A stretch of DNA of 64,000 nucleotides from Tretioscincus oriximinensis (taxonomy: Eukaryota > Chordata > Lepidosauria > Squamata > Gymnophthalmidae): positions 186,001 through 250,000 of the forward strand of contig JAJVDF010000655.1 in the NCBI GenBank assembly GCA_022410635.1, in the 5' to 3' direction. Under the pieces are notes generated by a model. It saw only the letters and a list, made by a program, of their open reading frames with translations. It was not told the DNA's origin and made no database searches. Every line of letters starts with the position of its first letter. Position 1 is the first letter of the stretch. The translations under genes were made by a program, and so were the position numbers. Shown here one piece after another: positions 53,896 to 64,000 of the stretch.

Positions 53896-53959
53896 AGTCC
53901 ATGGACAAAATACGCCCAAAGTATGGTCCTGATTTCCAGTACTCAGTTTGCATATATTT

Positions 53960-54060
53960 AGTCTGTTCCCTAGCATCTGAAGAAGTAGACTTCTCTATGA
54001 AAGCTTTTTCTTGTTAGTCTCCAAAGCCCAGCTTTTTCTTGTTAGCCTCTAAAATGCTAT
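53960..54060 (+). mobile_element. Penelope-like tail with hammerhead-like core
   Basis: CTGAAGA at 53977-53983, GTAGAC/CTCTAT stem (imperfect), GAAA at 53999-54002, then 'gctttttcttgttagtct'. The opposite orientation is seen at 58130-58205. Confidence 0.5.
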
Positions 54061-55574
54061 GAGACTCCCTTTAATTTTGTAATGAACAACAAAATGCAAC
54101 CCAGTTTGGGTGTTTCAAAATAAAATTTTCACCTGCTACTTCCAACATGTTGCCCACAGGAAGTAGTCTAGTCCTCAATGATCTAATTCTCATTGATCTA
54201 ATTTGGCACACATTCTATCGTAGCCCCAGTGGCATGTCAAACGTGTGCTTCTGTATCCTTTAATTCATTTTGGGCAAGTGTTATTTCATGTATTAGAGGA
54301 CGTAGCAGCTCTGCTTTGTGTGCCAAAATCAAAAACACAAATGACTAGGCAACCTCACGTGGCAACATTAAAGGTTTTAATTTATTGAGCCCTGATTTGC
54401 ACAGGGCTCCATAACACACTTTAAGATTTGTTACAACACATCTAGTCCTGGGTAAATCAAACCTTAAATGTGTTTTAACAAACTGTATTTTAAAAACACT
54501 GAGCCCTGGGCACTTCAAACTTAAGTCTCCCTACAATGCTAAGGATATTGTATAAATGAACAGTTAATTCACAGCTTCCACAAAATGTTACTATCAGGGA
54601 CCATATTTCTAGTCAATTTCAAGGCAATAGGGAATTTTCAGACAAGTTTTCAGACAAGAAGGAAGGTTTTTGCATTATCCAAAACTTGGGAGTTAGGTTG
54701 TACTCTGAAGTACTTTGGGAAATACTGCTACCACAGACATAATATCTTTGAATGTATTTTTACATACTGGCCCTATATCTTCCCTACTGTGTGGAGAAAA
54801 ACCAAAATTATTCCCAAATTGCAGAAGGACGTATCTCTGCCAAACTAGGTTTTTTTAATGATATTCTACCACTATAACCCCATGACATCACATGGAGTTT
54901 GGTCATGTTTGCAGAGCAAAATCTCGATTATAAGAATTTTGTATGGCAAAAGAACGGCTCCTTTAGTCTATCGTGATATATTTTTTCTTTAATCTCTACA
55001 TATCATTTTGATTATCTTTACCTTTTCGCTTTATAAACAATTTATGTGATAATTTAACCCACGTTTCAAATGTTACAGGATAGCAGGTTTAGCTGTAGGC
55101 TGGACACATACTGGCAATGATAAATAAAGACGTTTATGGAGACATTGGAGTACATGCACAGATTGTCCATAAAATAGAATATTATGGTGCTAAATTTTAG
55201 TATATCTTAAAGTTGGAAAGGAAGGAACAACAGAGACTTGGATAGGTAATAGCTAACTTGTGTTTCTAATTAATGGGGATTGGAATTGCTTGTACTTTTA
55301 GTTCAGATGACCTTTGAAGATGACACAAAGCCAAGTAAGATCTCTGCTTATATGATTCTGTTTAAATGTAGTTGGTGCCACTTGCTTGTATGGGAATTTT
55401 GAAACATGAAGAGTATACTGATCTTTAGAAGGACCAGTGTTGTTTTCAGTAACTTTGACAGGCTTACTATTACCGTGTGTACCAACAATTTTAGAATATG
55501 CTCATAGTTTGACTTATGTAATAGAAGTCTTAGGTGGGTATGTCATTTTTATTTTCTGATGTAGACCTATCTGA
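54061..55574. other. unassigned intron sequence
   Basis: No gene, SINE or LINE body was recognised. Confidence 0.4.
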
Positions 55575-55990
55575 AGGCAAGCTGCCCAAATGGTGAATGG
55601 TCTGCAAACCATGTTCTATGGGAAATGCTTAAAGAATCTAGGCGTATTTAATATGCAAAAGAGAAGATTGAAGGGAGACATAATATCTGTCCACAAATAT
55701 CTCAAAGGCAGTGCAGGGGGGGTCATTCTTAATCTCATTTGCCTTGGTAGGATTAGAAGCAACAAAATGAAGTTTAGATATTAGGGAAAAACATTCTGAT
55801 GATGAAGGCAATTAAGCAGTGGAATAGGTTGCCAAAAGAAGTGGTGAGTTCTCCTTTGATGGAAGTCTTCAAATACAGCCTAGACAGTCATCTGCCTTGG
55901 ATGGTTTAGTGAATCCACCATTGAGCAGAAGGTTGGACCCAATGATCCTGGAGGTCTCTTCCAACTCTAAGAGTCTATGATCTCTGAAAC
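55575..55990 (+). mobile_element. CR1 LINE 3' region
   Basis: 'atggtgaatggtctgcaaac', 'ggaataggttgccaaaagaa', 'ggttggacccaatgatcctg', 'tcttccaactctaagagtct'. CR1 ORF2 end and 3' UTR with degraded frames. Confidence 0.88.
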
Positions 55991-56102
55991 TGAAAATGTG
56001 GGGATATGCAATAGAGCCTTTTTTGTGATTGCCTCCCAACTCAAAACAGCATCCCTCTGGAGATTTGTCAGGTACCTACATTTCATGGTTTTGGATTCCT
56101 GT

Positions 56103-56407
56103 TGTTGATGATGATGATAAAGAAGAAGAACTGGGTTTTATACCCTGCTTTTCCCACCCGAAAGGACTAAAAAAGCACCTTTATGAGGTTATTTTTCACA
56201 TGAAGGCTTACATTCTATCTTCCCCACCATGCTGTGGTGGTTCCCATTTATCTAGTCGCAGTTTGTTGCAATTTCTTGCTTTCGAATAGCTGGGTTGGCT
56301 AGAACTGCAGGCTACTAGAAAATGTTCATCCCTCTCCATATTCAACAGAGGGCCTCAAAACCCACTCAAATGAAAGACCATCACTTAGCCAACTGAGCCA
56401 TTCGTGT
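56103..56407 (-). mobile_element. tRNA-derived SINE with (TTC)n tail
   Basis: Purine tail 'gatgataaagaagaagaact', 'ttctatcttccccaccatgc', head 'agccaactgagccattcgtg'. Confidence 0.85.
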
Positions 56408-56869
56408 TTTTTACACAGGTCTTTGATGTTTCACTTTCTCTCTGTGCTGTCTGTCAAGAAGAGTTGTTGTCGTGCCAAGGAGACTGCTTTTATATATTTT
56501 ACCTTTTTATTTAGCTAGAGGGCAGGATATAAATTCTTAAAGAAGTAAAATAAATAAACCCATCCCTTGGAACGATATTGGGCACGTGCATCTAAGGGGT
56601 GGATGGTGGCAGCAAAATGTCTTCATAGCATATCGGCTCAAGGCTTTACAGACTTTACTATGTCAGACATGAACTGCAAATGTGATAACTATTCTTATAG
56701 AAAATCTTGTGAATATCAGTGGAAAATGCTCTAAGGTGAATTGTCATGTATGCTAATTGTACTTTTTAAATGTTCGTTGCGAATACACGTGAGACATGGA
56801 ACCATTCATGGATTCCCAGAGCAAATATTTTCAGGAAAACACTTTCCTGGAAAAAGCCAAGCATTTGTG

Positions 56870-57050
56870 GTTTCCAGCTCTAGCACTGATAGGCAGGAGA
56901 GTTAAGATAAATAAGAGGAATTATTTTTTCACCCAAAGGGTGATCGATCTATGGAATTTACTTTCAGAAGTGGTGGTGTCATCTACCAAACTTAAGAAAG
57001 GATTTCATGGTTTCTGTATGGGTTTTGGTATCCAGGTCCAGTCCAATTCC
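56870..57050 (+). mobile_element. LINE-like fragment
   Basis: The translation includes RKVKINKRNYF-like text, FFTQRVIDLWNLLSEVVVSS and KKGFHGFC, resembling the C-terminal tail of non-LTR ORF2 proteins. The clade is not determined. Confidence 0.5.
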
Positions 57051-57059
57051 ACATGAAAT

Positions 57060-58130
57060 CATTTTGGTGATTAATTACAGAGCCTTGCACAAGCTTAAGA
57101 ATAAAGCAAGAAATGAGTGAGAGGGATTGGGCATTCACTTCTGATAGATGGTCTTTCTTCCTTTGCTATACCATTATAGTGTGTGAAATCTGCAATCTAA
57201 AAGCTATGGAAAAAAGGGGACATACTTTTCATTGGATCCATCCGGAGCTGGTGTGAGGCTGATGAAACAAAGCAGGAAGAGGCAGCTGCACATGCCCAGG
57301 CAGCTATGATCCTGCAGTCCTGTTGGCTGCCATCTCCTTGCGCTGCTCATCTCTTCACGAGGATGCGATAGACGGCAAGGCTGCAGGCAGCTTTTAATGG
57401 CATTTCACCATACAGTCGGAAAAGATCTTCAATAGGAGGCTGCTCCCCTATTGTAGATCTTTTCCAGATGCATAGCGAAGCTTCCGTTATGGCATATGGC
57501 TGGGCAGCGAAGAACATCACGTCAAGAATCAGGTCAGCTTTTGTTGTGTGCTCACAGCTGAAGTGTAAATAAATGGGGATGATTGCTTTTTATCGCTTCG
57601 AACTATGGATCAATAAACACTACTAGGATTGTTTAGGGAGGGCATTAGCATTGTCTGTTCAGCTTTATTCTTAAATTCTTTCAGGATGGACTAACAATAT
57701 GCTAGTCCAGTGCCTGGCTGTGTTTATTTTGTTTTATGTGCTTAAATAATGAACTTCACATTTTTCACAGCTCATCTTTGTCATTAGGATTCAGCCCAGT
57801 TTTTCATTCTTTCAAGGTCTTAGTTTAGTGTCACTTGCAAATTTGACAAGGCTTTGTTTCATTTATTTTAGGAACAAATTGAAAGAATGGGACCTAAGAC
57901 AATGGGATCAGTTTAAAAAACTGTGGATAAATATGTTTTGAGTAAAATTTCTTGCCATTCATTGGTCTGCACAATCAATTCACACTTAGCCAGTTTGTTA
58001 AATATTACGGATAAATTGTCAAATGTGTTGTGTTTTTCTAAGATCAAAGTACATTAGTTTTACAGCATTTCTACAAATGTTAAATGTGTATAAGATTATA
58101 GCAAGGGAGCCTCATAGTGTTTTAGATACT
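57060..58130. other. unassigned intron sequence
   Basis: A LINE-like tail ('gacctaagacaatgggatca') lies near 57870-57940; otherwise nothing was recognised. Confidence 0.35.
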
Positions 58131-58205
58131 AACAAGAAAAAGGTGGGCTTTGGAGACTAACAAGAAAAAGCTTTCATAGAGAAGTATGTCTTCCGATGCT
58201 AGGGA
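58130..58205 (-). mobile_element. Penelope-like tail, degenerate hammerhead core
   Basis: Minus strand: 'ccctagcatcggaagacata' then 'ctctatgaaagctttttctt'. CTGAAGA has become CGGAAGA. Confidence 0.45.
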
Positions 58206-58279
58206 ACAGACTATATATATGCAAACTGAGTACTGGAAATCAGGCCCATATTTTGGGCGTATTTTGCTCATGGGCTGTA

Positions 58280-58345
58280 ATTTACTTACTTACTCACTCA
58301 CTCACTCACTCACTCACTCACTCACACACTCACACACTCACTTAT
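58280..58345 (+). repeat. (ACTC)n microsatellite
   Basis: About fourteen 4-bp units in 'actcactcactcactcactc', passing into ACACACTC variants. Confidence 0.9.
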
Positions 58346-58549
58346 TTTACTCCCCCTCTTCCCTCAGCTACTTCTGGTTTTATAATAATAAAAGCAATGA
58401 AAATATTAATGTCTTCTTACTACTACTCCCACAGCTCAAGTACAGTAGTAAAAAATTAACAGCTGTATTAGAGCTTTTCTTGACTCACCTCAAGATTTCT
58501 GTTGTTATTTACAGCACTCAGTTTGCAACATATGGTCTGTCCCCAGACA

Positions 58550-58685
58550 GTTGTTCCCTAGCATCTGAAGAAGTAAACTTGTCTATGAAAGATCATGCTG
58601 CCTACTTCTTTCTTCTAATCTCTAAAGTGCTACAGGACCCCATCGCTAGATTTTCTGGACCTAGACTAACAGCTATTTCTTTGAA
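58550..58685 (+). mobile_element. Penelope-like tail with hammerhead-like core
   Basis: CTGAAGA 58565-58571, stem GTAAAC/GTCTAT (one or two mismatches), GAAA 58587-58590, then 'gatcatgctgcctac' and 'ctagactaacagctattt'. Confidence 0.5.
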
Positions 58686-59834
58686 GTCTATGTATGAAAT
58701 CAGTTGTCTTAGGAAACATAATTTGTTTTGTCTTATAAAAGCTCAAGGGGAGTGCACACAATACTTGATCAACAAAATTGTAAAACAATGAGAAAAGATG
58801 CTCAAAGCAGCATGGGTCTATATTAGAATACAAAAATGGTAAGATAAGTCATGTAAGAGAAATTATAGAAATCATCTGACACAAAATGTGTAGTTTCTAG
58901 TTACTGGCTATTAAATGTAGCTTGAAAACTCTCTTTTTTTAAAAAAAACTCTTTGAAAATATAAAAAACATTTTACTTTTAAGGATAGATTTTATTTTTT
59001 ACAGAAGAATTTCCAAACCTCCTTTCATAAAGCATCAGATAACCAACTGTTGGGAGGCAAGTTGATCTTTTCCAAGTTGAAAAACAATATAAAGCAGTTT
59101 CTTTAATTGCACTTAATTTAATGCTAAGACTATAAGCAATGACTTTTTCTAGCCAGACAAAAGATATTTCATACTGTCGGAACGTATCTGGCATATCCCA
59201 ATGCCTCAGCGTTCCAAACATCTTTGCTTTCTTTGGCCTGGAATTGGTGAGAGGGACTGTGTATGACTACTGCAGACAAACCTGTTCTCAGCACCTAAAG
59301 CTGTCAAAAAACTCTGTTGTGTTTCATTTTGCTCTTCTAAGCTCTTTGCAAGCGCTTGGTATATTTTCTCTACCTGGCATAGGAAGCTGTAGGTTTTATG
59401 AAGATTTTTCTGCTTGATAACATGAAACCATGATGCTTGCGGATTTCCAAAAAAGAAATTGACTCCATTATGTATTAGCTGTTCTTAAATATATGTTGTG
59501 TTGTGTAGACATTTTGTACTTTAAAAAGAAACAAAAAAATTGGATCAAGTGCCTTTTGTGGTTTGAAGGGCCTGGGTTCAAATGCCATTCTGGACTAGTT
59601 CAGGTCTTTCCGTGGTCTACATGTGGAAAGCAGGCCCCTGAAAGNAAAGGCAGCTTTTCTAAACTCCCTTGAGCTGCTTGCTTTCATGGGGTTGAAGGTG
59701 ACAGAATCATCTGGATGATTCAGAAAGGTGAATAATGAGATTAGACTGGTGGTCTCCTGCATTATCTAATTTGAGTGCAACAACGTGGGGATGATGCCCT
59801 TTTAAGGAACTCAATGCTGCAAATCACACTTTTA

Positions 59835-60412
59835 AAAAGCAACCGTGACTTGGTAGCATTTCATCCATTCCATCTCTTTAGGGTAGCCACAATGACATAA
59901 AGATACCATAGAACATAACAAGAGGACTCGTGTTGAATCCAGCCACAGCCGTTTTTGTTCAGCATTCTGTCCCACACAGTGGCCCACCAATTGCACTAGG
60001 ACACTCCCAAGCCGGAAAATGCAAATATTTAACTTGTTCCCAACTCCTTGCAAACGATACTTCAGGAATACTGCATCTCAGAGGCAGTAGCAAGAGATCT
60101 ATCCTAGTAGTTATTTATACTCTTGGCTCCCGTGAACTTGTCTAATCCTGTTTTAAAGCTATCCAACTTGTTTTAAAGCTCTTCCGGAAATAAATTCCAT
60201 AGACCAAATACTTACCCTTGTGTGTTCCAATTCTTCTGCCCACCGGCTTCATAGTTCTAGTATTGTGTGATAAAGAAAACACATTTTCTCTATTCACCTT
60301 ATCCACCCCGTGCATGATTTTTTTTCATTTCAATCAGATCACCAAAATGCCATTTTTTTCAAGGCTGAAGAAACTTAAACATTGCAGCAGCTTTTGCACA
60401 TCTGGGCTATAA
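59835..60412 (-). mobile_element. CR1-like LINE 3' region
   Basis: Minus-strand counterpart of 29522-29785 (ends near 'acataacaagaggactcg') and, further right, of 1-372 ('aaataaattccatagacc', 'tttcatttcaatcagatcac'). Confidence 0.75.
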
Positions 60413-60828
60413 GTCTCAGAAGATATAGCAGATCTGTCTGTACAATTCTGTTGTGACAAAAAGGTGGCACATCAAGCTGTGAAATCAATAAAAGTATTAG
60501 GAAAGGAAAGTGTTGTTGGGATAAATGAAACTATTAGCTAGTATATTAACTGCCAGCTAAGTCCAACAAATGCCAGATGTTCATCACCTTATCTCTCAGT
60601 TCAGCTCTTGTGACTATGTGACCTTGTATTCTGAGCATGTCCAACTTTGTAGATAAGACGTTCTCACCCCCTAATCTTTTTTATCTTTTGTTATCTTGCT
60701 GGAGGCCTTTTTTAGTGTGACTATTTTGTGAGTTCTGACACTGTTTTATTCAAGTGTCTTATATGTTTTTTGTTTCTTATTGCTACTGTAAATATTGTAA
60801 ATAAAGCGTAAGTCTTCCTTCTGGAAAG

Positions 60829-60910
60829 AACTGCTTTTGCTGAGGAACAATTTTTTCAAAAAAAGTTTTTTTTATTATTTTTTTAAAATTCCTCAGCAAA
60901 AACTGAGATT
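60829..60910. repeat. family A-like inner palindrome
   Basis: 'tttttgctgaggaacaattt' mirrored by 'aaaattcctcagcaaaaact' around a T-rich loop. The core of family A without its outer ends. Confidence 0.45.
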
Positions 60911-61263
60911 TTGTGTAAACTATGTTTATTTTTCCCTGCAAGAGAAGAAACAACTGTTGGTCTTCTGTTCCTATGTGTTCTGAGTGCTGCACTTTGCTAA
61001 TTTGAACTAAGTTCTACTATGCAACAAGTGTAATACTGAATCTTCCTAGTGCTATCACTTAGCAACGGTGGCATAAATCCTCCATAATCACTCCACAATA
61101 GCATTATGTCTAGGATCCACAATGTAGTCCTGGGAGCATCACGGCTTTGTGCCAACATCTGGAAGCGCTCTAGATGTAAATCAGTTTCGTATAATTTAGC
61201 ATAGTGACTGGCATAGTGCTGAAATGAGGGTGCATGGATTATTCCTATGCAAAGCCTCTATAC

Positions 61264-61451
61264 CAGGGGTGGGCAATTAATTTTTCCCAAGGGGCCGCAT
61301 GAGAAATTGGGGTGGTTTTAGAGGGCCGGATTAATATAGTTAACTCAGTTCTACCCAATACTGTATATAACTCTGAGCTAAGAGGGGTGGGCCGGTCAGA
61401 GACAGTAGGAGGGCCGCATGTGGCCCTCGGGCCACCCCTTGCCCAGGTCTG
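61264..61451 (+). mobile_element. hAT-type MITE (188 bp) with 8-bp target duplication
   Basis: Starts CAGGGGTGGGCAATTAAT and ends (reverse complement) CAGACCTGGGCAAGGGGT. The flanks are an exact 8-bp duplication CTCTATAC (61256-61263, 61452-61459). The interior 'gggccgcatgtggccctcgg' is typical of Charlie-like elements. No coding sequence. Confidence 0.88.
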
Positions 61452-61889
61452 CTCTATACTGAATCAAGATACATCTACATGCTGTTTTCTTCTCACTTTC
61501 CTTACCCTAGGATGGCTTGATTGCCACATGATTCAACAGCACTCTTGCCATCCTTGCATAAGAAAAGCACAGATATACTTGCTTTAAGTATATCTGGGGA
61601 AGCAGTTTTCATAGTGCTTAGGGCATGATATATGGTGTGCTGTCATCTTGACTGGCACGTTGTGCGTGTGCAATCATTGAGAAGTGTGACTGTGCATATG
61701 CACAGATTTTGTACTGGTAAAACCCCAGAGTGAGCAGGACCTGGTAAGCACCACTGCTGTTGTCTTGTGGACACTGGAGCAATTATTTGATTACGCAATT
61801 ACTAGTGTTCATGTAGATGCACCCTCAGCCTTCAGGAAAAGATAGGTAAGCTGCATCTTAAGAAATAAAAAGTGTGTGGGAGAGTGCAA

Positions 61890-62330
61890 CTTCTAAGGTA
61901 TAATGACCAATGAAAGGGCTCGGAATTTTGGCAGCCTCCAGAGACCAGAGTCCTGGGTTGGAAACTGGCTAAAAGAAAGTAAACAGAAGTAAATGGACAG
62001 TTTTCTGGGTGGAAAGATTTGAGAAGCGGAGTAACCCAGGGTTCAGTCCTGGGACCAGTACTAGGAGGGAAACTAAGGAAGGAAAGGAAGAACAGAGGAA
62101 AGTATGGATGAAAGATGGAAAGGAAGGAAGCTAGAGAAAAATAGAGAGGGAAAAGAGGAAAGAAGGAAAGGAAAATGGAAAGAAGAAAAGAAAGAAGTGG
62201 CAAGAGAAAGGGGGATGGGAGGGGGCAGGGAATGGAGGCATGGATGAAGCAAGGGGGAGGAGGGGCTAGAACCCACTGAATTATCCTTATGCAACAGGCT
62301 AATTCCACTAGTCACAGATAAAATGAAAGA
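61890..62330 (-). repeat. pyrimidine-rich dispersed repeat (copy 2)
   Basis: Reverse of 34020-34490: 'ggctaattccactagtca' at the right end, a purine-rich middle, 'ccagagtcctgggttggaaa' at the left. The long minus-strand open frames here are products of the CT-rich sequence. Confidence 0.65.
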
Positions 62331-63190
62331 GGCCTTCTTAGCAGCAACTACAGACAGATCAGTATTTCCACGTTTCCAGTTACAGTACCCAGTATTTCGG
62401 AACAGCGCCAAAGTTGCTAATGTAGAATTAGTAGGTATATTCTATTTTAACTTTCTACTCCTTTCTGCATTCTCCACATTGCACTAAAACAGCTGGGGAA
62501 AAATAACCACAGGCAGTGGATATACTATATTAAATAGCTGGTTGGGAAGGGGAACAGAATTATAAAAATATGAAAACTAATTCTCAGTCAAAATCTGTCA
62601 AGAGGTGCACTGGCCACTAATCAGCCCCTGACATATGTCATATTTTAAGTGTGAAATGGAGCTTTAGCCTGCGGTGTAAAAGTATTCATGTGAGATTGTG
62701 TATTTTATAACATTATGATTAAAATATCCCTATTTGGTTTTCTCATGACAGAATGAGGTTTTGTGTTTTTTCCAATTGAAACAAACTATGAGAGCAATTA
62801 TTATATTATGCTTTATTACTTTTCATTAGCCTGTCACAATTGCTTCAAGTACGTATTCTAGGATTCGCATGTGGCTTGCAAATGTTGCATTCCACAACTT
62901 TTTCGCTGTAAAGAGACTTTATTTTCCATTCTATTAAATTAAACTCAGACATGAGAACTACAGTGGCCCGTACACTTGTCTTTGGGTGGTTTGTCGTCTT
63001 TTGCTTTTCTTTTCTAGGCAATGCAGAGAAAAAATGAGAGGGAAAACAGCCATATAATATTTTTGCTTCTCTATCTCAAGGTATTTCTGAGTTTAAATCC
63101 ATATTTCCCAAACAGGATTTTTCGTACACGAGCTAAATATTAAAGTAAAAAATGGTGTGGGCAGAACAGTGTGTAACTCGAGAATCATAG
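62331..63190. other. apparently unique intron sequence
   Basis: No repeat body was recognised. It contains a candidate small exon (63018-63080, see findings). Confidence 0.4.
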
Positions 63191-63197
63191 AGTTAAA

Positions 63198-63445
63198 AGG
63201 CACAAATGGTCAGTCACTAAGAGACAGTCTTTCAGTGGACAGATCCAGTTTTGAGGTGCTGTGTTGAGTGCCCTCTACTGGACTTCAGCTCTAGCCAACT
63301 CAGCTATTTGAAAGAAAGTAGATTTGCAGCCTACATTTCAATTAGATAAATGAGTGCCACCATTAACTTGTTGGAGAACATTGATGTAAGCCAGGTGAAA
63401 ATTAACCTTGTAAACTGCTTGAGTCCCTAAAAACAATATTCTTTT
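63198..63445 (+). mobile_element. tRNA-derived SINE with (TTC)n tail
   Basis: Head 'aaatggtcagtcactaagag', body 'gagtgccctctactggactt' and 'cttgtaaactgcttgagtcc', leading directly into a long TTC/CTTT tract. Confidence 0.7.
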
Positions 63446-63865
63446 TCTTTTTTTTCTTCTTCTCTTCTTCTCTTCTTCTCTTCTTCTCTTCTTCTCTTCT
63501 TCTCTTCTTCTCTTCTTCTCTTTCTCTTTCTCTCTTTCTCTCTTTCTCTCTTTCTCTTTCTCTCTCTTTCTCTCTCTTTTTTTCTCCTTCTTCTTCTTCT
63601 TCTTCTTCTTCTTCTTCTTCTTCTTCTTCTTCTTCTTCTTCTTCTTCTTCTTCTTCTTCTTCTTCTTCTTCTTCTTCTTCTNNNNNNNNNNNNNNNNNNN
63701 NNNNNNNNNNNNNNNNNNNNNNNNNNNNNNNNNNNNNNNNNNNNNNNNNNNNNNNNNNNNNNNNNNNNNNNNNNNNNNNNNNNNNNNNNNNNNNNNNNNN
63801 NTTCTTCTTCTTCTTCTTCTTCTTCTTCTTCTTCTTCTTCTTCTTCTTCTTCTTCTTCTTCTTCT
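63440..63865 (+). repeat. (TTC)n / (CTTT)n tract with gap
   Basis: More than 300 bp of resolved pyrimidine repeat (CTTCT, CTCTTT, then pure TTC) with a 120-N gap at 63682-63801, so its true length is unknown. Confidence 0.95.
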
Positions 63866-64000
63866 AAGAATGCAGTTTAGGCTGACATTCTATCTTCCCC
63901 ACCAGGCTGTGGTAGTTTCCATGTATCTACTTGCAGTCAGTTACAATTTCTTCCAATTCATTCTTTCGAATAGCTGGGTAGGCTAGAGCTACAGGCTAGT
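63866..64000 (-). mobile_element. tRNA-derived SINE, 3' part, cut by window end
   Basis: 'gacattctatcttccccacc' and 'gaatagctgggtaggctaga' are the reverse-strand SINE body. Its own GAA tail is missing; it abuts the TTC tract. Confidence 0.75.

Noticed and set aside
57877..57935. Exon-like stretch after 'ttattttag'
   Set aside because: In the required phase it stops immediately. The text looks like the end of a LINE.
58186..58791. 201-codon plus-strand frame
   Set aside because: Runs through an ACTC microsatellite and two Penelope-like tails, so it is not a gene.
61832..62411. 158-codon minus-strand frame rich in Pro, Leu, Ser and Phe
   Set aside because: Translation of the CT-rich dispersed repeat. 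The equivalent frame is not kept in the copy at 34020.
50000..64000. FGF7 first coding exon on the minus strand
   Set aside because: I looked for a minus-strand exon with a signal peptide and the N-terminal FGF7 region and found none. It presumably lies past the window.
1..64000. CRISPR arrays, operons, prophage or bacterial defence systems
   Set aside because: The genes have introns and the repeats are vertebrate transposons. No direct-repeat/spacer array is present.

Overview
The window reads as vertebrate nuclear DNA, most likely from a squamate reptile (lizard). It has intron-split genes with GT-AG junctions, an AT-rich background, and a dense mix of CR1, L2 and L1 LINEs, tRNA-derived SINEs, Penelope-like tails, hAT MITEs and foldback MITEs. 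No bacterial or phage feature is present. Single Ns and two N runs (23979-24423 and 63682-63801) mark a draft assembly.

Three protein-coding genes can be supported, and their order (DTWD1 - FAM227B - FGF7) matches the conserved amniote neighbourhood known from human 15q21. DTWD1 is on the minus strand. Its four coding exons (8851 down to 2406) join in frame to about 305 codons, the full expected length. FAM227B is on the plus strand. Nine consecutive coding exons (18377-39463) join in frame and include the FWWh signature, but its first exon is uncertain and its 3' exons are not identified. FGF7 is on the minus strand. The last two coding exons (48589-48486 and 45614-45420) are present; the first coding exon must lie beyond 64000. 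DTWD1 and FAM227B diverge from a CpG-rich segment near 11640-12070, a probable bidirectional promoter. FAM227B is still open at 39463 (split codon at a donor site), so FGF7 probably sits antisense inside a FAM227B intron, as in other amniotes.

Layout: 1-1850 intergenic with CR1 pieces; 1846-8877 DTWD1 body; 8878-11640 DTWD1 5' intron; 11640-12070 promoter island; 12070-18376 repeat-rich 5' part of FAM227B; 18377-39463 FAM227B exons with many nested transposons; 39464-45419 intron plus the FGF7 3' UTR; 45420-48589 FGF7 exons; 48590-64000 FGF7 intron 1 sequence, again rich in repeats.

The most unusual content is in the mobile DNA. A family of repeats carries hammerhead-ribozyme-like cores (CUGAAGA, a stem, then GAAA), typical of Penelope-like elements. 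Two such units form a 177-bp near-perfect palindrome inserted in a SINE with a 12-bp target duplication. Several foldback MITE families occur in multiple copies. Nested insertions with clear target duplications give a relative order of transposition.
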